In this document: in pieces, positions 11,571-23,720 of the stretch
Numbering within the stretch: the stretch's first letter is position 1
Layout of the letters: the number at the start of each line of letters is the position of its first letter
NCBI GenBank assembly: GCA_030762175.1
Contig: CM060837.1
Location: forward strand, 9,442,001 to 9,506,000
Reading direction: 5' to 3'
From: Metallyticus violacea
Lineage: Eukaryota > Arthropoda > Insecta > Mantodea > Metallyticidae
Length of the DNA: 64,000 bases
Translations under genes and position numbers: made by a program
The notes under the pieces: model-generated
The model's database searches: none
What the model saw: only the letters and a program-made list of their open reading frames with translations
Told to the model about the DNA's origin: nothing

Positions 11571-13100
11571 ACAAACGTTCCATTATATCTGTCATAGTTA
11601 CTGTTCTATCGACCCCCAAAACCAGGAAAGAACTTTAGAATCATCGTGTATTACAAATATGGAAGAGATTCTCACAAAGCATGAAGTTACGTGTGTATGT
11701 GTGATATGTAATTTATAAATGCATATAAGTTACTTCCTTCAACGCGCGACAGATATTACTTTTTGCAATGCTACCTGTATTCTGGAAATACTTAATTTTC
11801 TAATAATCACACCCGTTTAGGTTATGCTAGATTTGGTGCGTTTTGAATTTAATGTTACGCCGCATCTGTGAATCCTTTAAGCTAATTTATTGAATATGAT
11901 GCCATCATTTTGTAATAAAATACTGCTGGAAGTTTCATTAAGTGTTCAGTAGGCCTTTTGTACTCCAAATGCGATCTAGGAGGCAATAACGAACTAGGTG
12001 TTTACGTTTTCAATGTGAACGACATCTGCGTTTACTCATGCGTTATTGCAGCCTCAACGCTTTTATTTTCATTATAAACGAAGGATTAGATTTCCTCAAA
12101 CTTCTTTCAATGATGATAATTTCGCCTAATTAAGTTACTGTTTTTTGTTTACAACGAACATCTATAGACCCCATTTTAAAAGCTAACATTGTGATGTATC
12201 ACTGCTACCTAGCGGAAGAATATGAAACTATAGTTAATATAGCGAAGTTTCAGAGATACCTCACACAAACTGTTATATTTTGCAAGATAAACTGAGCATG
12301 AGGGAAAATGTCGTTGCATTACTTATTGAACACCCGATATAATATTTCAGAGTACAAAACTCGAGCATATTTGGTCGTCACCAGTGGATTAAGTGCACCC
12401 GACCACTTAAATTTCAACATGTCTAAATGCATCCGCTTTTTCGGATGTCTCTCTCACGAAAACGGCTAATAAGACGTGAGAAGACCCAGCTGAAACGTTA
12501 ATATGTATTTTGCATGCATTGCAGCTGCGGAAGCGAAAATATGGGGGCTGACAGGTGACGTTAAGAGCATGTTCTGCTTTTGACTCTCCCAGAACGGAAA
12601 GAACTCGTGTCAACAACCACCGGCATGTGCGGAGAGCTAAGGAGCCAGCTGGAGAGTAACGGATGTTCTTAGAGAAACGATTTCAAAAGTGACTGCACTA
12701 ATTGTTAGGGAAATTTTTTTATTAAAAAATAGATAAATTATTTAAAAAAAAAAAGACGGGAGTTTATTCAAATTGAACAGAAAATCGTTGTGAATGAAAC
12801 TGACTTTTTGTGACAACCTGTACTGTATTACGAGAGCTGTGAAATGAAGAATAATTATGATTTCTTACAGGAATAATTTCTCGCACTAAAACTTGATTAT
12901 TGTTAGCTTAATTCGTAATGTACACGGGTATTAGTTTCATTGTTTCCGCCCATGAGAGGTTTGCAAGCTGAGATATGTTCAGTTCCGCCTACAGCAAAAT
13001 AAGCGACGAGCAGTATGCTGCTCTGAATTTCTGCTTTCGTTTCAACAAATCTGTTACAGCACACTTATGGAGAAGTTGCTCTTCCTTATAGCAGCTCGAG
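11571..13100. other. Non-coding stretch, nothing firmly recognised
   Basis: AT-rich with scattered GC-richer patches. The text ATTGAACACCCGATAT near 12325-12340 could be the terminal repeat of the preceding element, but I found no matching partner. The 69-codon minus frame at 12616-12407 has no recognised domain. Confidence 0.35.
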
Positions 13101-13149
13101 GATCGTTTAAAATGTTAAAACTTTCAAAGGAAGGCTCCAGTTTGTGCTC

Positions 13150-13640
13150 CAACGGAAGAAAACATTAACCCCGCTGCTGTCATTGTGAGAGAGCATCATC
13201 GAATAACATGAGAACACTTTCAGAAATTTCGAAAATTTCACTGGGTGCCACTCAAACCGGAAAAGTTGCACATGAGACGTGTTTGTGTACGGCGGGTTCC
13301 AAGACTGCTCATTCTGCTTACAGGTTTTCATACAGTTGGCGTTACAGGGAGATGCGGGGTTTCTTTCAAAGGTGATCACATTGGCTGCATCATTTCCTGA
13401 AAGCAAACATCAAAGTTCTGTGTGGAAATCCTCATCAACACAAAAGTTACTGCTGCTGGATAAGCTGTGGTCATTTATTTTTCGATATTCAAGGAATGGT
13501 TTACCACCATGTCGTTACCTGCACACACAGCTGCAACAAAGATGTACTGAAAACTCTGCAAGACCCAATCGCACTCAAAAGACCAAGCTGAATGCTTCAC
13601 CGCGATCATTTTGAGATATCCGGATAATTCCCACATAATC
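13150..13640 (+). pseudogene. mariner transposase relic (family M1)
   Basis: Plus-strand pieces: AAVIVREHHRIT (usual REDRR-x-T block), LHMRRVCVRRVPRLL (usual MRRVCARWVPRLL block), KQTSKFCVE, then FDIQGMVYHHVV and DPIALKRPS (usual GMVHHEFVP and KRPELW blocks). It shares these segments closely with 23555-23720 (plus) and 47165-48110 (minus), so all three are copies of one family. Frames shift repeatedly. Confidence 0.7.
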
Positions 13641-13649
13641 GAAAAGTCT

Positions 13650-15605
13650 TTATTAAAAAACCACAGCAACTTGAGTGGCATTACAACAAAACAAAAGTAT
13701 ATGTGCTGTCTATGCTGGACTTCTAATGAAAAATTTTTATTATTGTTTCTGAGAACTCGCCTACTTAAATTAACGTGAAGTCTGCGCTTGGGTTGCACAA
13801 AGTTTCTCTACACGTGAGTCCAACATGTACATCATTTTCACGATGCACCAGTCTGTTCCATTGTTTAAATTTCACTATTTTGATGGTAGAATGACTGGAA
13901 AAGGGCAACAAAATGTTTATGGATCTCTTTGCAATTGTGGAATACTGACATCGCGCATAAATCCAAAAATACTGCACTAAATTGTCTAGAAATTTTGTTT
14001 TCCAAGTAGAATCGCATCACAAATCTAGCAAATCATTTATCTCGTTGACAGTTAAGTTGATGGCATTTTGAATGTTGATCTCACCAGAAGAACCAAAAGG
14101 AAAATTACCCATTCCAACTCTGAAACGGACCATCTAGAGAAGTACTTTGTTATTGAAGTTGTAACGCTTTTGGGTGTTCTGCCATAAACTTCTTCAGGTA
14201 CAATTTCAGCAAGTAGATTTTCAGAACTCTCAACTAAATACTTAAATTTTGTTTGTGTCTGAAATAATAGTTTATGTTTTGTGTTGCATTGCTTGCACTT
14301 AAAGGGTTCAGTCTCTGGAAAATTTCGGCAAGATGTGCTTGTTCAACACACCAAAAATTATCTTCCAAAAGTTTAGCATACTCTGGATTTTCGTCCTCAA
14401 AAACAAATAAATTAATTAATTAATTAAAAAGCTCGTCTTTAAACTGTACCACTGGCATCATTGATTTGTCCCTAAAAAGCCAACAAGTTTCAGCGTGCAA
14501 CAATAAGTTGATATGCTCGGTCCCCATAGACTCGCAGAGCTTTTTAAACACTCTAGACCTAACTGTCTTGTTTTTACATAAATTATCGTTTTAATAGTCG
14601 TACATAACACAGATTCTAAAAGCCCCCCCCCTCACAGTTATCATAATTAACGCCTCCCTGTGCAAAAACAATGAGTTATCACAATCAGATTCGCTACTTT
14701 CACGAGATATTTCTTTTATTCTGCGGCTAACAGTGTTATTTGACAACGGAATTTTGCATATTTGTACTTCCGCACCATCATCAAACATAATTTCCATAAT
14801 TTATGGGGGGCATAGTTATTTCGGCTTATTTTAACACTTATTTGAAATTAAATTGTTTTGTTGTTTACTATATAAAAGCTTTAGTTATTTTTGGGCTGGC
14901 CATTAATTCATAAACTACTTATGAAGCATGCAACGCTTTGTCAGAAACAGAAATGTGTTTTACTAACACTAGGGGATTTTTCCTATGACTACAAAAGACG
15001 TTCAAAATATTCTCTTGGTTTTGAATGATTACTTTCTAAATGTCTTTTTAGTTTATTCGGCACCATCGACCGATTTGAGAAAACATTTCCGCGTATAAGA
15101 CATTCCAGATTTTGTTTATATTCATCTCCACGCCACGTAAAATCAGATTGCAAGTTTACGAAACACAGCACGTTTTTATGAACCCTGAAGGGAATTTTCG
15201 CTCGCATTATTTGGATTAGCACAGCTGTCATCTAACCCAGATTGTCTTTTTCGAATTAAAAACTTGTTCATGATAAAATCTAAATGAAGCACTTTTGATA
15301 AAATAGCTCACACGTGTGTACTGAAACGGACCAATACATTCTAAAGTCTGTTTATTACTTAGTGCAAAGATTAAATGAATTACGAAGCATTGTTGCAGGC
15401 GTTTGTTTTCATTCCAATTGTCGCCAACTGAGCATTGTTGCAGGTGTTAACGTTTAATAGGTAAAGTCTGTCTCAAAATAAAATAAACTATAAGAAAAAG
15501 TTCGTTGTAAATAAAAAAGACACTTTCTAGATGACATAAAATTTATTTTTCAATCCCAAACACGTTCCATGGGGCTGTGCGACACACAGGTTGGGAACCG
15601 CACAT
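13650..15605 (-). pseudogene. hAT transposon relic (ZBED5-like)
   Basis: Minus-strand order: terminal sequence TGCGGTTCCCAACCTGTGTG (from 15602); a BED-type zinc-finger-like frame (15231-14989) with FTWRGDEYKQNLECLI and MVPNKLKRHLESNH; then ICKIPLSNNTVSRRIKEIS (14797 downward); SMGTEHINLLLHAETCWLFR and RDKSMMPVVQFKDELFN (about 14540-14430); and a worn C-terminal end towards 13700. These blocks match the ZBED5/GTF2IRD2-like hAT transposases in order. Stops and frame breaks throughout. The left terminus is not found. Confidence 0.75.
15571..15603 (-). repeat. Putative hAT terminal inverted repeat
   Basis: On the minus strand it reads TGCGGTTCCCAACCTGTGTG, then TCGCACAGCCCC. This resembles the GGTTCTCAACCTGTGGGTCGC-type terminus common in this hAT group and lies upstream of the BED-finger frame, where a 5' terminus belongs. 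Confidence 0.55.
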
Positions 15606-17029
15606 GAAGCAATAGTTATGGGAAAGTAAACGTTTAAATTTGGGGGCGGGAGAGGTAGCGCAAACGAGCAACCTGCTAGAAAAGCCACTCCTGCTCATAC
15701 TGTATAAACACACCTTTAGGTGCTTTAGTTTTAAATATTTCCGTAATATATTTCATATTCATTATAAAATATGAATGTAGTAATGTTAGGCGTCTAAGGG
15801 TATACGTTTTGGAACCTGTATGTCATATTTAACACACTGCATTTACATATAACCTTTTGAAATTCAACTCTTCATGATACAGTTAGTTCCGGATTCTAGC
15901 AGTTATATTGTGTAATTCACCCCAGCTGTTCCTATTTTAAAATGGTATGATGGAATTATATGCCCAGTTACTTCCGTACTTGTTTATATAACTTATGCAC
16001 AGGAAACAAAAGTCTTTCAGGTTGTTAAAAATGCGCGAAAGGGAGAGGAAACGTTCAGTCACCAACTACAAGCTTAGAGATACTGCACTTTTTAAAATTC
16101 TTTCAGTTTAATGATCCGATTTTTTACACGAATGTATGGTTCGTAATTTTTTTATCTGTCTGTACAGGCTCATTTCCGCCGGTCCCCTCCTTCAGTAAAT
16201 AACAAACAGTCCAAATCGGGTTATCTGAGAATACCGAGAACTTTTTGCTTTCTCCCCTACTAGAGGCACACCTTTCTTCACGTGCTTGTTCTTGGAAGAG
16301 TTTTATAACAACAGAAATGCAAGACCCGATCCGTTGTCCATCGTAATGACGTGAACGACGGTTTTCTCCCAAAAATAATTTTGCTTATCTAGCTTTCATC
16401 GCTTCAACAGACTTGCTTCACGAAAGTATGCACGTGAATTTGTAAAACAGTTGGTTACAAGCATAAGTTTCATAATCACAGGTCTATTAATATATTTACA
16501 AGTTTTGGATATCATAATCAGTTCTTCTAATAATTTGTACTGCTGATTTAGCACAGATAAAGCGTTTGTGTTTACAAATGTTAGCAATTTATTTTTTATG
16601 TCAGATGAGCATACAGCACGAATTAATAATTTTTTTTCTTTTTTAATATATTTTGTGGGACAATGGTTCTATTAAAAAATTAAATTTTATTCATCAGACT
16701 TTTATTAAATTGTTACTTAACATTCAAGTTCACTTCCTTTTTGGCTTTAACAATGACAAATCCATATCATGGTTGGATATATTTGTAATATTCAAGACCG
16801 ACTATATTTACCAGACCACCAATAAGGAAAAAAATGGCGGCGAAGTTACCCTACTACTGCCAATAGTAAATACGAAACTTTCCTGCAGTATTACGTTTAC
16901 AAGATGATATTATTTATCATTAGAAAATATTTCAATTTTTTTATGAATCTGACATTATTTACAAACAATATTTCTCATATGTAAACGAAATATAAAATAA
17001 TATGAAATATAAACTTCTGCACAGCGAAG
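15606..17029. other. AT-rich stretch, nothing recognised
   Basis: Short spurious frames only (for example 16653-16907 plus, 16372-16124 minus). No shared repeats seen. Confidence 0.45.
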
Positions 17030-17655
17030 CACAAATATACTAACTTCCAAATTACTAAACACCTTAAAACTAATCGACATATCTGTGGGCAGCATGGCGT
17101 GCTTTGGCAATAGACATAAACGGATGTACCTGTCTTGTCTTAACCTCATTTGCAAAGGAGTCGAAACATAATATCCTGCTAACACCATTCGTTAAAACTC
17201 TCCTCATCCCGCTCCAAAACCCGCTTCATACGTTATTCTGGATCTTTCCTTTCATTGCTAACCCCCACTGTCACATAAGATGGTTGCTTAGGAAAAATTA
17301 TACAGCGAAAATAATCTTCCTAACCTCAAATTTTGATACGAAATGTTTAATACACACTACAGTTTCATTAACTGCAAAATGTGTACTCTTTATCCACTCC
17401 TCTAATTACTGCTATTTGGAAATGTAAATGTAGTATTATGCGGTATACTGCAATAATTAAGACACATGAACAACCCATGTTGTACTAACACTTTCTATTA
17501 AACAAGTTTATGGTGCTATTTCACTAAATCAATATTAACGTTATAAAAAAAACAAAAGTAACACGCTACTGTTTATTAACTTGCAACGTGATTAACACAA
17601 ATCACTGTAATAAACCAGGTAACTGCAACGAACAAATTAACAAATTCATGTAATT
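17030..17655 (-). pseudogene. THAP zinc-finger remnant, copy 1 (minus arm of inverted pair)
   Basis: Starts with a minus-strand ATG at 17478 reading MGCSCVLI, then shifts frame. A later frame gives HFAVNETVVCIKHFVSKF, keeping the C-x-x-H zinc-ligand pair of a THAP domain. Upstream and downstream sequence is homologous, in inverted orientation, to 18213-18870. Stops and frameshifts make it dead. THAP domains occur in P-element-type transposases and in host proteins; the repeat context favours a transposon origin. Confidence 0.6.
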
Positions 17656-17683
17656 AAAAGCATGAAACACATTTTCGTCCGTC

Positions 17684-17965
17684 CTGGTGGTGTACTGGTA
17701 ACCATACTTGCGTCGTAAACCCAAAATCGCGGGTTCAATCCCGGTCAAGTGGATGGATTTTTTCAGACGTAAAAATCCTAAGTATGGCTTCCTTGGGAAG
17801 GGAAGTAAAGCCGTGGGTCCCGTGTGGTAGATTTACGCACGATAAAGAACCTCAAGCCTGAAAGAAGACACCTCTGAGCAAAAGTTATCGTCGTTTCGCT
17901 CCCTGAATTGAATAGGATGCTGATGACCGAAGATGTTAAAGAGCGTCCATAAATAAAACAATCAA
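17684..17965 (+). repeat. SINE-B copy, near full length
   Basis: Head GTCCTGGTGGTGTACTGGTA; B box GGGTTCAATCCCGG; body with GTAAAAATCCTAAGTATGGC, GAAGGGAAGTAAAGCCGTGG and CCTCTGAGCAAAAGTTATC; end GATGTTAAAGAGCGTCCATA plus an A-rich tail. It lies between the two THAP arms. Confidence 0.85.
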
Positions 17966-18114
17966 GAAAAATCAACAATGGACCATATTTTCCACCATTT
18001 TGTATATTGTCGATACCTACATTGGGTACTGGTAAATATAGTAGGTCTTGGTAGATGATCTGGGCTCAGACCATAATATATCGATAGTATACAAAATTGC
18101 AGATCGAGGTTCAG

Positions 18115-18139
18115 GCTCTCTCTCTCTCTCTCTCTCTCT
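18115..18139. repeat. (CT)n microsatellite
   Basis: Uninterrupted CT dinucleotide run immediately before a SINE-A tail fragment. Confidence 0.95.
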
Positions 18140-18140
18140 T

Positions 18141-18190
18141 TTGAATAGTGTTTAACGCCCGTTTTTACTACTGAGGCACCACAGGCGGTG
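18141..18190 (-). repeat. SINE-A tail fragment
   Basis: GTTTAACGCCCGTTTTTACT followed by ACTGAGGCACCACAGGCGGT, the terminal part of SINE-A only. Confidence 0.75.
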
Positions 18191-18212
18191 GGTTCAGGCA
18201 TGTTGCTGCTAT

Positions 18213-18870
18213 TGAGTTCATGGGTTTGTTTAATTCTTCGTTGCAGTTACGTGGTTTATTACGATGGTTTATAGTTGGAAGTAAATCAACAGTAGTATTA
18301 GTTATTTTGTTTTTATTAAGTTAATGTTGATTTATTGAAATTTCACTAGGAACTTTTAATAGAAAGATTTTAGTACAACATGAGTTTTTGTGTGCTTAGT
18401 TGTACTTTTAATTATAGCACTGCACCGCCTATTATCATATTTAAATTTTTTAAGGAGCAGTCATTAAAAAAGAAGTAAATAGAATATACACTGTACAAAT
18501 TTTGAAATTAATGATAAAGCTGTAGTATGTATTGAAGATTTCAAACCAAAATTTTGGTTAGGGAGGACAAATGGAGAACCAATTCGTGTTCCAAGAAAAA
18601 TTCCAAAATTAACCAACGATGCTTAGCCCACAATTTTCCCTAATCTACCATAATATGTGACGGTAAGGGTTAGCAATTAAAGGAAAGATCCGGAAGCAGA
18701 ATGTTATAACATGATTCCTTTGCAAGTGAGGTTAAGAAAGATAGGTATACCCGTTTACAACTATTGCCAAGGGAGACAATGTCCTTTCCTATAAATGGTA
18801 AATATGATGCTGTCCCCAACTATGTCGGTTAGGTAGTGTCCAGTAATTTGGAAGTTAGTGCATTTTTTAA
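18213..18870 (+). pseudogene. THAP zinc-finger remnant, copy 2 (plus arm of inverted pair)
   Basis: ATG at 18380 gives MSFCVLSCTFN, the leading C-x(3)-C zinc ligands, then a hydrophobic stretch (PPIIIFKFF). After a frameshift: NFEINDKAVVCIEDFKPKFW, where the usual second-pair histidine is Asp. Then IRVPRKIPKLTNDA, a stop, and PTIFPNLP, the AVPTIF-like box that closes THAP domains, ending at 18653. The homologous block starts upstream at TTCTTCGTTGCAGTTACGTG and ends near 18870. Inactive. No DDE or RNase-H-like catalytic region was found downstream. Confidence 0.7.
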
Positions 18871-20101
18871 AGATTTGTGATCGCCTGTGGAGAAGTTCAG
18901 TTCGACCTTGGAATGCAGGGAAGTAAGGAGTTATAATGTAACAGATAGAGAAAACTGGACAATTTAATGAGTTGCCTTTATATAATAATATTAATAATTA
19001 TAATAATTTCGTGTCACTCATTGAAAGAGTTATTTAATTGATGAACATTGTCAAGGAAAGTTTACCACTAGATTCATGATTTGAACATAGAGAAAGTTGG
19101 TAAAATAAATGTTGCATCTGAACAATTGAAGCTTTCTTGTGCAAATCAACTTATGTAATTCAGCAGAGCTCTTGATATGGGTTGCAACTTTTTCTTACAC
19201 ATATATAAAATAAATTGTATTTTAGCCGTAGTTGGGCTACGACGGCCGCCATTTTGTTTCTTCATTGTGGTTTGAGGAGTGGAGTCGGGCTTGGTTCAAC
19301 CCAAAATCTGTACTAGTAAAAGCTATGCAGCACTTCATTTGTTTTACTATGGCGACAAAATATTTTGTTGATAGTTTAATAGGTCGTGTGTTATGACGAC
19401 TGTTTTAACATTAAAAGAAATATAAAATAATATTTTTAAGAGCAAATAAGGGAATTAAGATTCTAATGATGGTGCTTTTTTTATTAGTTTTTAACGCCCG
19501 TTTTTACTTCTGAGGCGCCACAGGCGGTATGATGATGGTAGAATACGTAGAGAAATATAACTAACAGTGAGTGATTATGTTTAAAAGAGTTTGTACTGCA
19601 AGTTGTAAAAGGTAAGCATTTTGTGTATTCAATTAAATGTACAAAAACAAATTTTAGGCATATATATTTAGAAGCTGTGTTTAATTAATAACATTTCTAT
19701 TGATATCAAAACTGTTGAGATTTTCAATAAATTGATAGTCAAGACAATTCAATTATATCTCGTATATTTAAATATCTTTTTTTCAGATGATATGTAAGAA
19801 AGTTTGTGTCATTTAAAAATATAAATTATATCATAACATTCACAACAACTATACAAACTTTTTCTCTGTTTATTATCAAATTAAGTTTTTTCAATGTAAG
19901 GAATCGGTATGTCCTGTTGAGGTATATAACCAAAGAAACACCGGTCACTTGTTCTCGTTGGATCCCATGAAAGTTGCATAAGAAAATTGGGGAAAATGGA
20001 CACTGTTTATTAGACAGGTATCAGGTGTTGTACATTGAGGTTGTTTGAGTTATGGGCCGCCGCAACCAGAAAAATGGAGATATGGTCTACGTTTAGATTA
20101 A
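18871..20101. other. AT-rich stretch with one SINE tail
   Basis: Mostly unrecognised AT-rich sequence. A SINE-A tail fragment lies at 19488-19532. The short GC-richer patch at 19238-19300 (GGCCGCCATTTTGTTTC) has no supported function. Confidence 0.4.
19488..19532 (-). repeat. SINE-A tail fragment
   Basis: TTTTTAACGCCCGTTTTTAC then TTCTGAGGCGCCACAGGCGG; the terminal part of the family only. Confidence 0.7.
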
Positions 20102-20270
20102 TTTTATTTAACGATATTCTTTAACCTCTCGAACATTAGGTCTCATTCTATTCAGCGCGTGAAACGGCCGATAAAGTTTGCTCAGAGCTTTTAGGCTTGA
20201 AGTTCTTTTACGTGCCGTAAATGTACGTCATGGGACCCAAGACTGCACTTCTCTTTCGGGAGTAAGGAGA
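20102..20270 (-). repeat. SINE-B fragment (3' half)
   Basis: Plus-strand text TTCTTTAACCTCTCGAACAT, CGTGAAACGGCCGATAAAG, TTGCTCAGAGCTTTTAGGCT and GTGCCGTAAATGTACGTCAT is the reverse complement of the SINE-B 3' half. The head is missing. Confidence 0.75.
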
Positions 20271-20404
20271 TATAATCGCTGCGCGAAAAATCATTTTATT
20301 ATTTATATTTTTTCTGAAAGCATAACACAATATTATATTTAAAATTGACAATGATAATAATGAGCACTAACCTGTGTTATAAATGATGCTGAAAATGCTG
20401 TCCC

Positions 20405-20660
20405 TTAACAGTAATATATTTCCGGCATCTGCGTACAAAATTCGTGTATTTCATATGGCTGTTCTTCCATAAGAATTTGGCGGTTCGGAGCACGTTTCGT
20501 GTTATTGAGAGTGTGGCTTTTTAACAAGTCGGCGTACAGTTTCTCTTCTGAAATAAGATTGCCATGATATTTTCTTGCGAATCCTCTCTGCAAGAATCCG
20601 TTTTCACAAATGTATCGTACATAAAAACTCGTTCTACAACATTGCTTATGTAGTGACATA
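20405..20660 (-). pseudogene. Tc1/mariner-type N-terminal DNA-binding domain relic
   Basis: An 84-codon open minus frame. It reads SFYVRYICENGFLQRGFARK then LLKSHTLNNTKRAPNR, arranged like the helix-turn-helix start of the FLWGYVKD-type transposases. A related copy lies at 55830-56010 plus, sharing the CENG block. No catalytic part is attached. A short protein-coding role is unlikely. Confidence 0.45.
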
Positions 20661-22089
20661 ACTGCAAGTTACAACCTGCATATGCATTATATGCCGTTTA
20701 TGACCCGCGCTCTGCCGGCCCTTAACTCTGTATTTACTGCAGAAAAGGTTTGTTTCCTTTTTTCTTTTCTTCTTACCCCCAAGGCCCCCCAAGGGAAAAT
20801 TGTTTGTGCTTTTGTTCCTTTTAATTCGACAAGGATTAAGAGATATGAAGATTTTAGAAATGTTTCTTTTGTGTATGTTTATTTACATTAAAATAAACAA
20901 AAAATGAACGCTCAAAATTAGAATTTTGTTGACGGAAATTCATCATTTGTTGGGAAGTAAAAAGAAAGAAATAGGTAATTTTTTGTTTAGAAGGATGACA
21001 GGTAAATTTGCTCATTCGTTAGTGTAACTCTAGATGATGTCACCTCTAGTATTACATTGATATAGGTGCTCGCATTAGAGCAATAAAGAGACTCTCTATA
21101 GCGTCTTAGGTTGCATCAGGCGATTTTACCGTTATTTTACTATCTTAATCGAGAAGGTTAATCGATATTTATCGAATAATGATGTCGACATCCGCCATCT
21201 TGTACAAATTTATGGTAAAATTTTTGATCTTACTGGCTTCGGCAGCTTCAAATTTTGTAACAAATTACCTCAAAATGTGCCAACATAGCTGACTCTAAAT
21301 AAATGAAATAATAAAAGCACGTAGCACGTTGGCTGTTTCCAGACATGACCGGCGATAAGATTAGCGCGACTGTTTGTGCTATCATTATCTATGAGCGGTC
21401 CCTTGTTTTCCTGGTAGCTTGGTAACGCTTTGAAGCAATATCGGAAGGATATTACATCCAGGCGCAAAGTCAACATATACACAAGTCTAATATTGCGTGA
21501 GATATGCGTGGTGTGTATGCATCATATCCTGAGAGCAGTGCAAACACTGCCATCTGCGGCTGCAATATGTCGCCTGTCATTTCCACACGCCTTTTGTGGG
21601 AATGTGGATAGCGTCATTTATATGTACATTTTAAAATTTTTCCTTTGTTTTATATCGGACGCTTTCTTCTTACTTTGCTTTCTATTTGTGTTCTATTCGT
21701 TTTTGTCTTTGTTAATTTCTACCATATTATTTCACATTCGCTGTAGATTCATAAGAAGAAAACAAACGAGTGAATGGAAATCGAACTTTCGATTCTCGTT
21801 AGCGACTTTCATTTGTCATAAACCATGGCCAGCATTAACTAAGGTCGCTAGTGGAAAATGCATTGTAATTGATTCCTGGATATTTAAGGGTTAAATTTTC
21901 ACAACAGAAATTCCATATATGTTGTGACAGCCCTAAGAGTTATGAAATTGCTACAACTTGAGAACATCTCTTCGCAATTTCGATGTGTCTTAGTTCGTAC
22001 CCCCCAACTCGTCATAATGCCACTTAAGATCATAACTACAGTAATAGAATATTAATTTGGGAAGGGGGGGGGGGGTTCAGGAGCTGCGT
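20661..22089. other. Unrecognised stretch including a 154-codon frame
   Basis: Contains the longest open frame in the window (21430-21894 plus). Its translation has a hydrophobic FLCFISDAFFLLCFLFVFYS-like segment but no recognised domain or homologous copy here, and it lies in low-GC sequence. I treat it as chance. Confidence 0.4.
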
Positions 22090-22570
22090 GAATTAAGCGA
22101 ATTGCTGAGCAAGTCGAATTTGTTAAGTGTATTACAGAGCGGTAGAGCAGAGAAATTGTGCCGTTTGAGCGCTTTTTAAATTTCGGTTTTCACGTATGCA
22201 CCCACTCCTAATGGCTTGGTTCGATTTACCTGATTTCCCGAAACTTTTTCTTATTTTATTTAAATGATAAATGCTGAGTTTGCTTGAGAAAACGTAAATT
22301 GCGACCGCTAGAGCGATTTTTAAATTTTCGCTTTAGCCCCCACCCTTAATGGTCCAGTGTTTCTATTAACGAACTCCATGAGTAGTTTGTTAATTTATCG
22401 TCATTGCCGGGTTTCCATGAGGAAAAACAAAACTTGCCGCCGCTGGAGCGTTAACATACACGCACGCACACCGTCATTTTTGATGCCTAGAAAGTAGGGT
22501 AGATGAACATTTGGAAGAGATTTTTCAACATTTTCATAGATACAACAATACATTCCTTCGAAATTCCCTA
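22090..22570 (+). repeat. Monomer-repeat family R1, copy 1
   Basis: Contains three spaced copies of an internal unit, anchored by GAGCG at about 22167, 22311 and 22446. Each of the first two is followed by TTTTTAAATTT-type text, then CCCACxCxTAATGG-like text. The distal end reads GATGCCTAGAAAGTAGGG and ACATTCCTTCGAAATTCCCT. Homologous to the arms at 36664-37512 and 39070-39910. No coding potential seen. Confidence 0.8.
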
Positions 22571-22627
22571 AAAAAAGAAATAAATAAATAAGAGGAGAAG
22601 AAGAAGAAGAAGAAAAGAAAGAAAGAA

Positions 22628-22660
<33 letters not shown>
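22571..22660. repeat. Polypurine/microsatellite tract (GAA)n, (GAAA)n, (GA)n
   Basis: A long purine-only strand with changing repeat units, directly abutting the end of the R1 repeat copy. Confidence 0.9.
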
Positions 22661-22663
<3 letters not shown>

Positions 22664-22971
22664 GAAAGAACAATATCTTAAGACCAAAATACAAAACAGT
22701 GAACATATGCAGTTTATGCCAGCAGTTGCGTCTAATTGTGCGATAAAAATCTATCTCATTTTCTTACAAATCTCTCGACGTAACTTAAGGACAAGTGTTT
22801 TTCGAGCGAGACAGTTTCTAATGTTATGAAGTCAAGTTTGGGCTCTGTGCCGTATATGGAAGCCGTGGCTTCCGCCCGTATGCTGCTTTGTGACATCTGC
22901 CTTTAGATGCTAGGAAAGACAGACGGAAAGCTACGTAGTTAAGTTAGTATCAATTTTGTTAATCATAATCG

Positions 22972-23013
22972 CAACAACAACAATAATAATAATGATGATA
23001 ATAATGATGATGA

Positions 23014-23053
<40 letters not shown>
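22972..23053. repeat. (AAC)n/(AAT)n microsatellite
   Basis: AAC, AAT and ATG trinucleotides in tandem, ending in a long uninterrupted (AAT) run. Confidence 0.95.
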
Positions 23054-23554
23054 TTACAGTTTGCTCTAATTCTGAAATTTTTTTCTGCTTACACCAAATT
23101 TTCTTAATATCTGTAAGTACGATTTACTCATTATTGCTATTTAAAATAACGTTAATAGTGTAAAAAGATAATATATTAAATAAATATTTGAACAATAATC
23201 ATAAGTCAGGAATTATTTTTGTGTCTTTTAAAATGTAAACCTTACTTTCAAACTCGAATATAATTTCGCATTACTTACTGCAATAATTGATCCATTTTTG
23301 TTTTTGTGTTATTGCAGTTTAGTAGATACAGCTGTTAGCAATTTATATGTGCATTGTTAGCTTGGTTTCATTATTTTCACTTAAGATGTAATTCAGTTGA
23401 TGCCTGCATCGCCTTTATAGTTAATTTGTGCTACTTGTGGATGCCACGTTCAATAAAGAATTACCATATTATTTTTACAGGAATAATTTCTCTTACTAAA
23501 ATTAAACGTTGCAATATTTTGTAACGGGAGGTAAATAAATAAAAATAATAAAAT

Positions 23555-23720
23555 AACAGCGCTGCTGTCATTGTGAGAGAGGATCGTCGATTAAGATTGA
23601 GAATGTTTTCAGAAATTGTGACAGCTTTACTGAGTGCCATTCCACACGTTGGTAACTGAAAAGTAGCACATGAGAAGTGTTTGTGCACGGTGGGCACTGG
23701 GACTGCTGATTTCCGAACTA
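23555..23720 (+). pseudogene. mariner transposase fragment (family M1)
   Basis: Plus-strand piece AVIVREDRRLRLRMFSE then VAHEKCLCTVGTGTADFRTK, matching the REDRRxTxRE and MRRVCARWVPRLLT blocks and closely related in DNA to 13150-13330. Only this N-terminal third remains. Confidence 0.65.

Noticed and set aside
21430..21894. Longest open frame (154 codons, plus) as a membrane protein gene
   Set aside because: The hydrophobic run comes from a T-rich tract. There is no domain, no splice or poly-A context and no second copy; chance length is plausible in 64 kb.
22064..22076. Poly-G run as a quadruplex regulatory site
   Set aside because: Single G/C homopolymer runs also occur at 9872, 25205, 32877 and 39052; nothing ties them to a gene.
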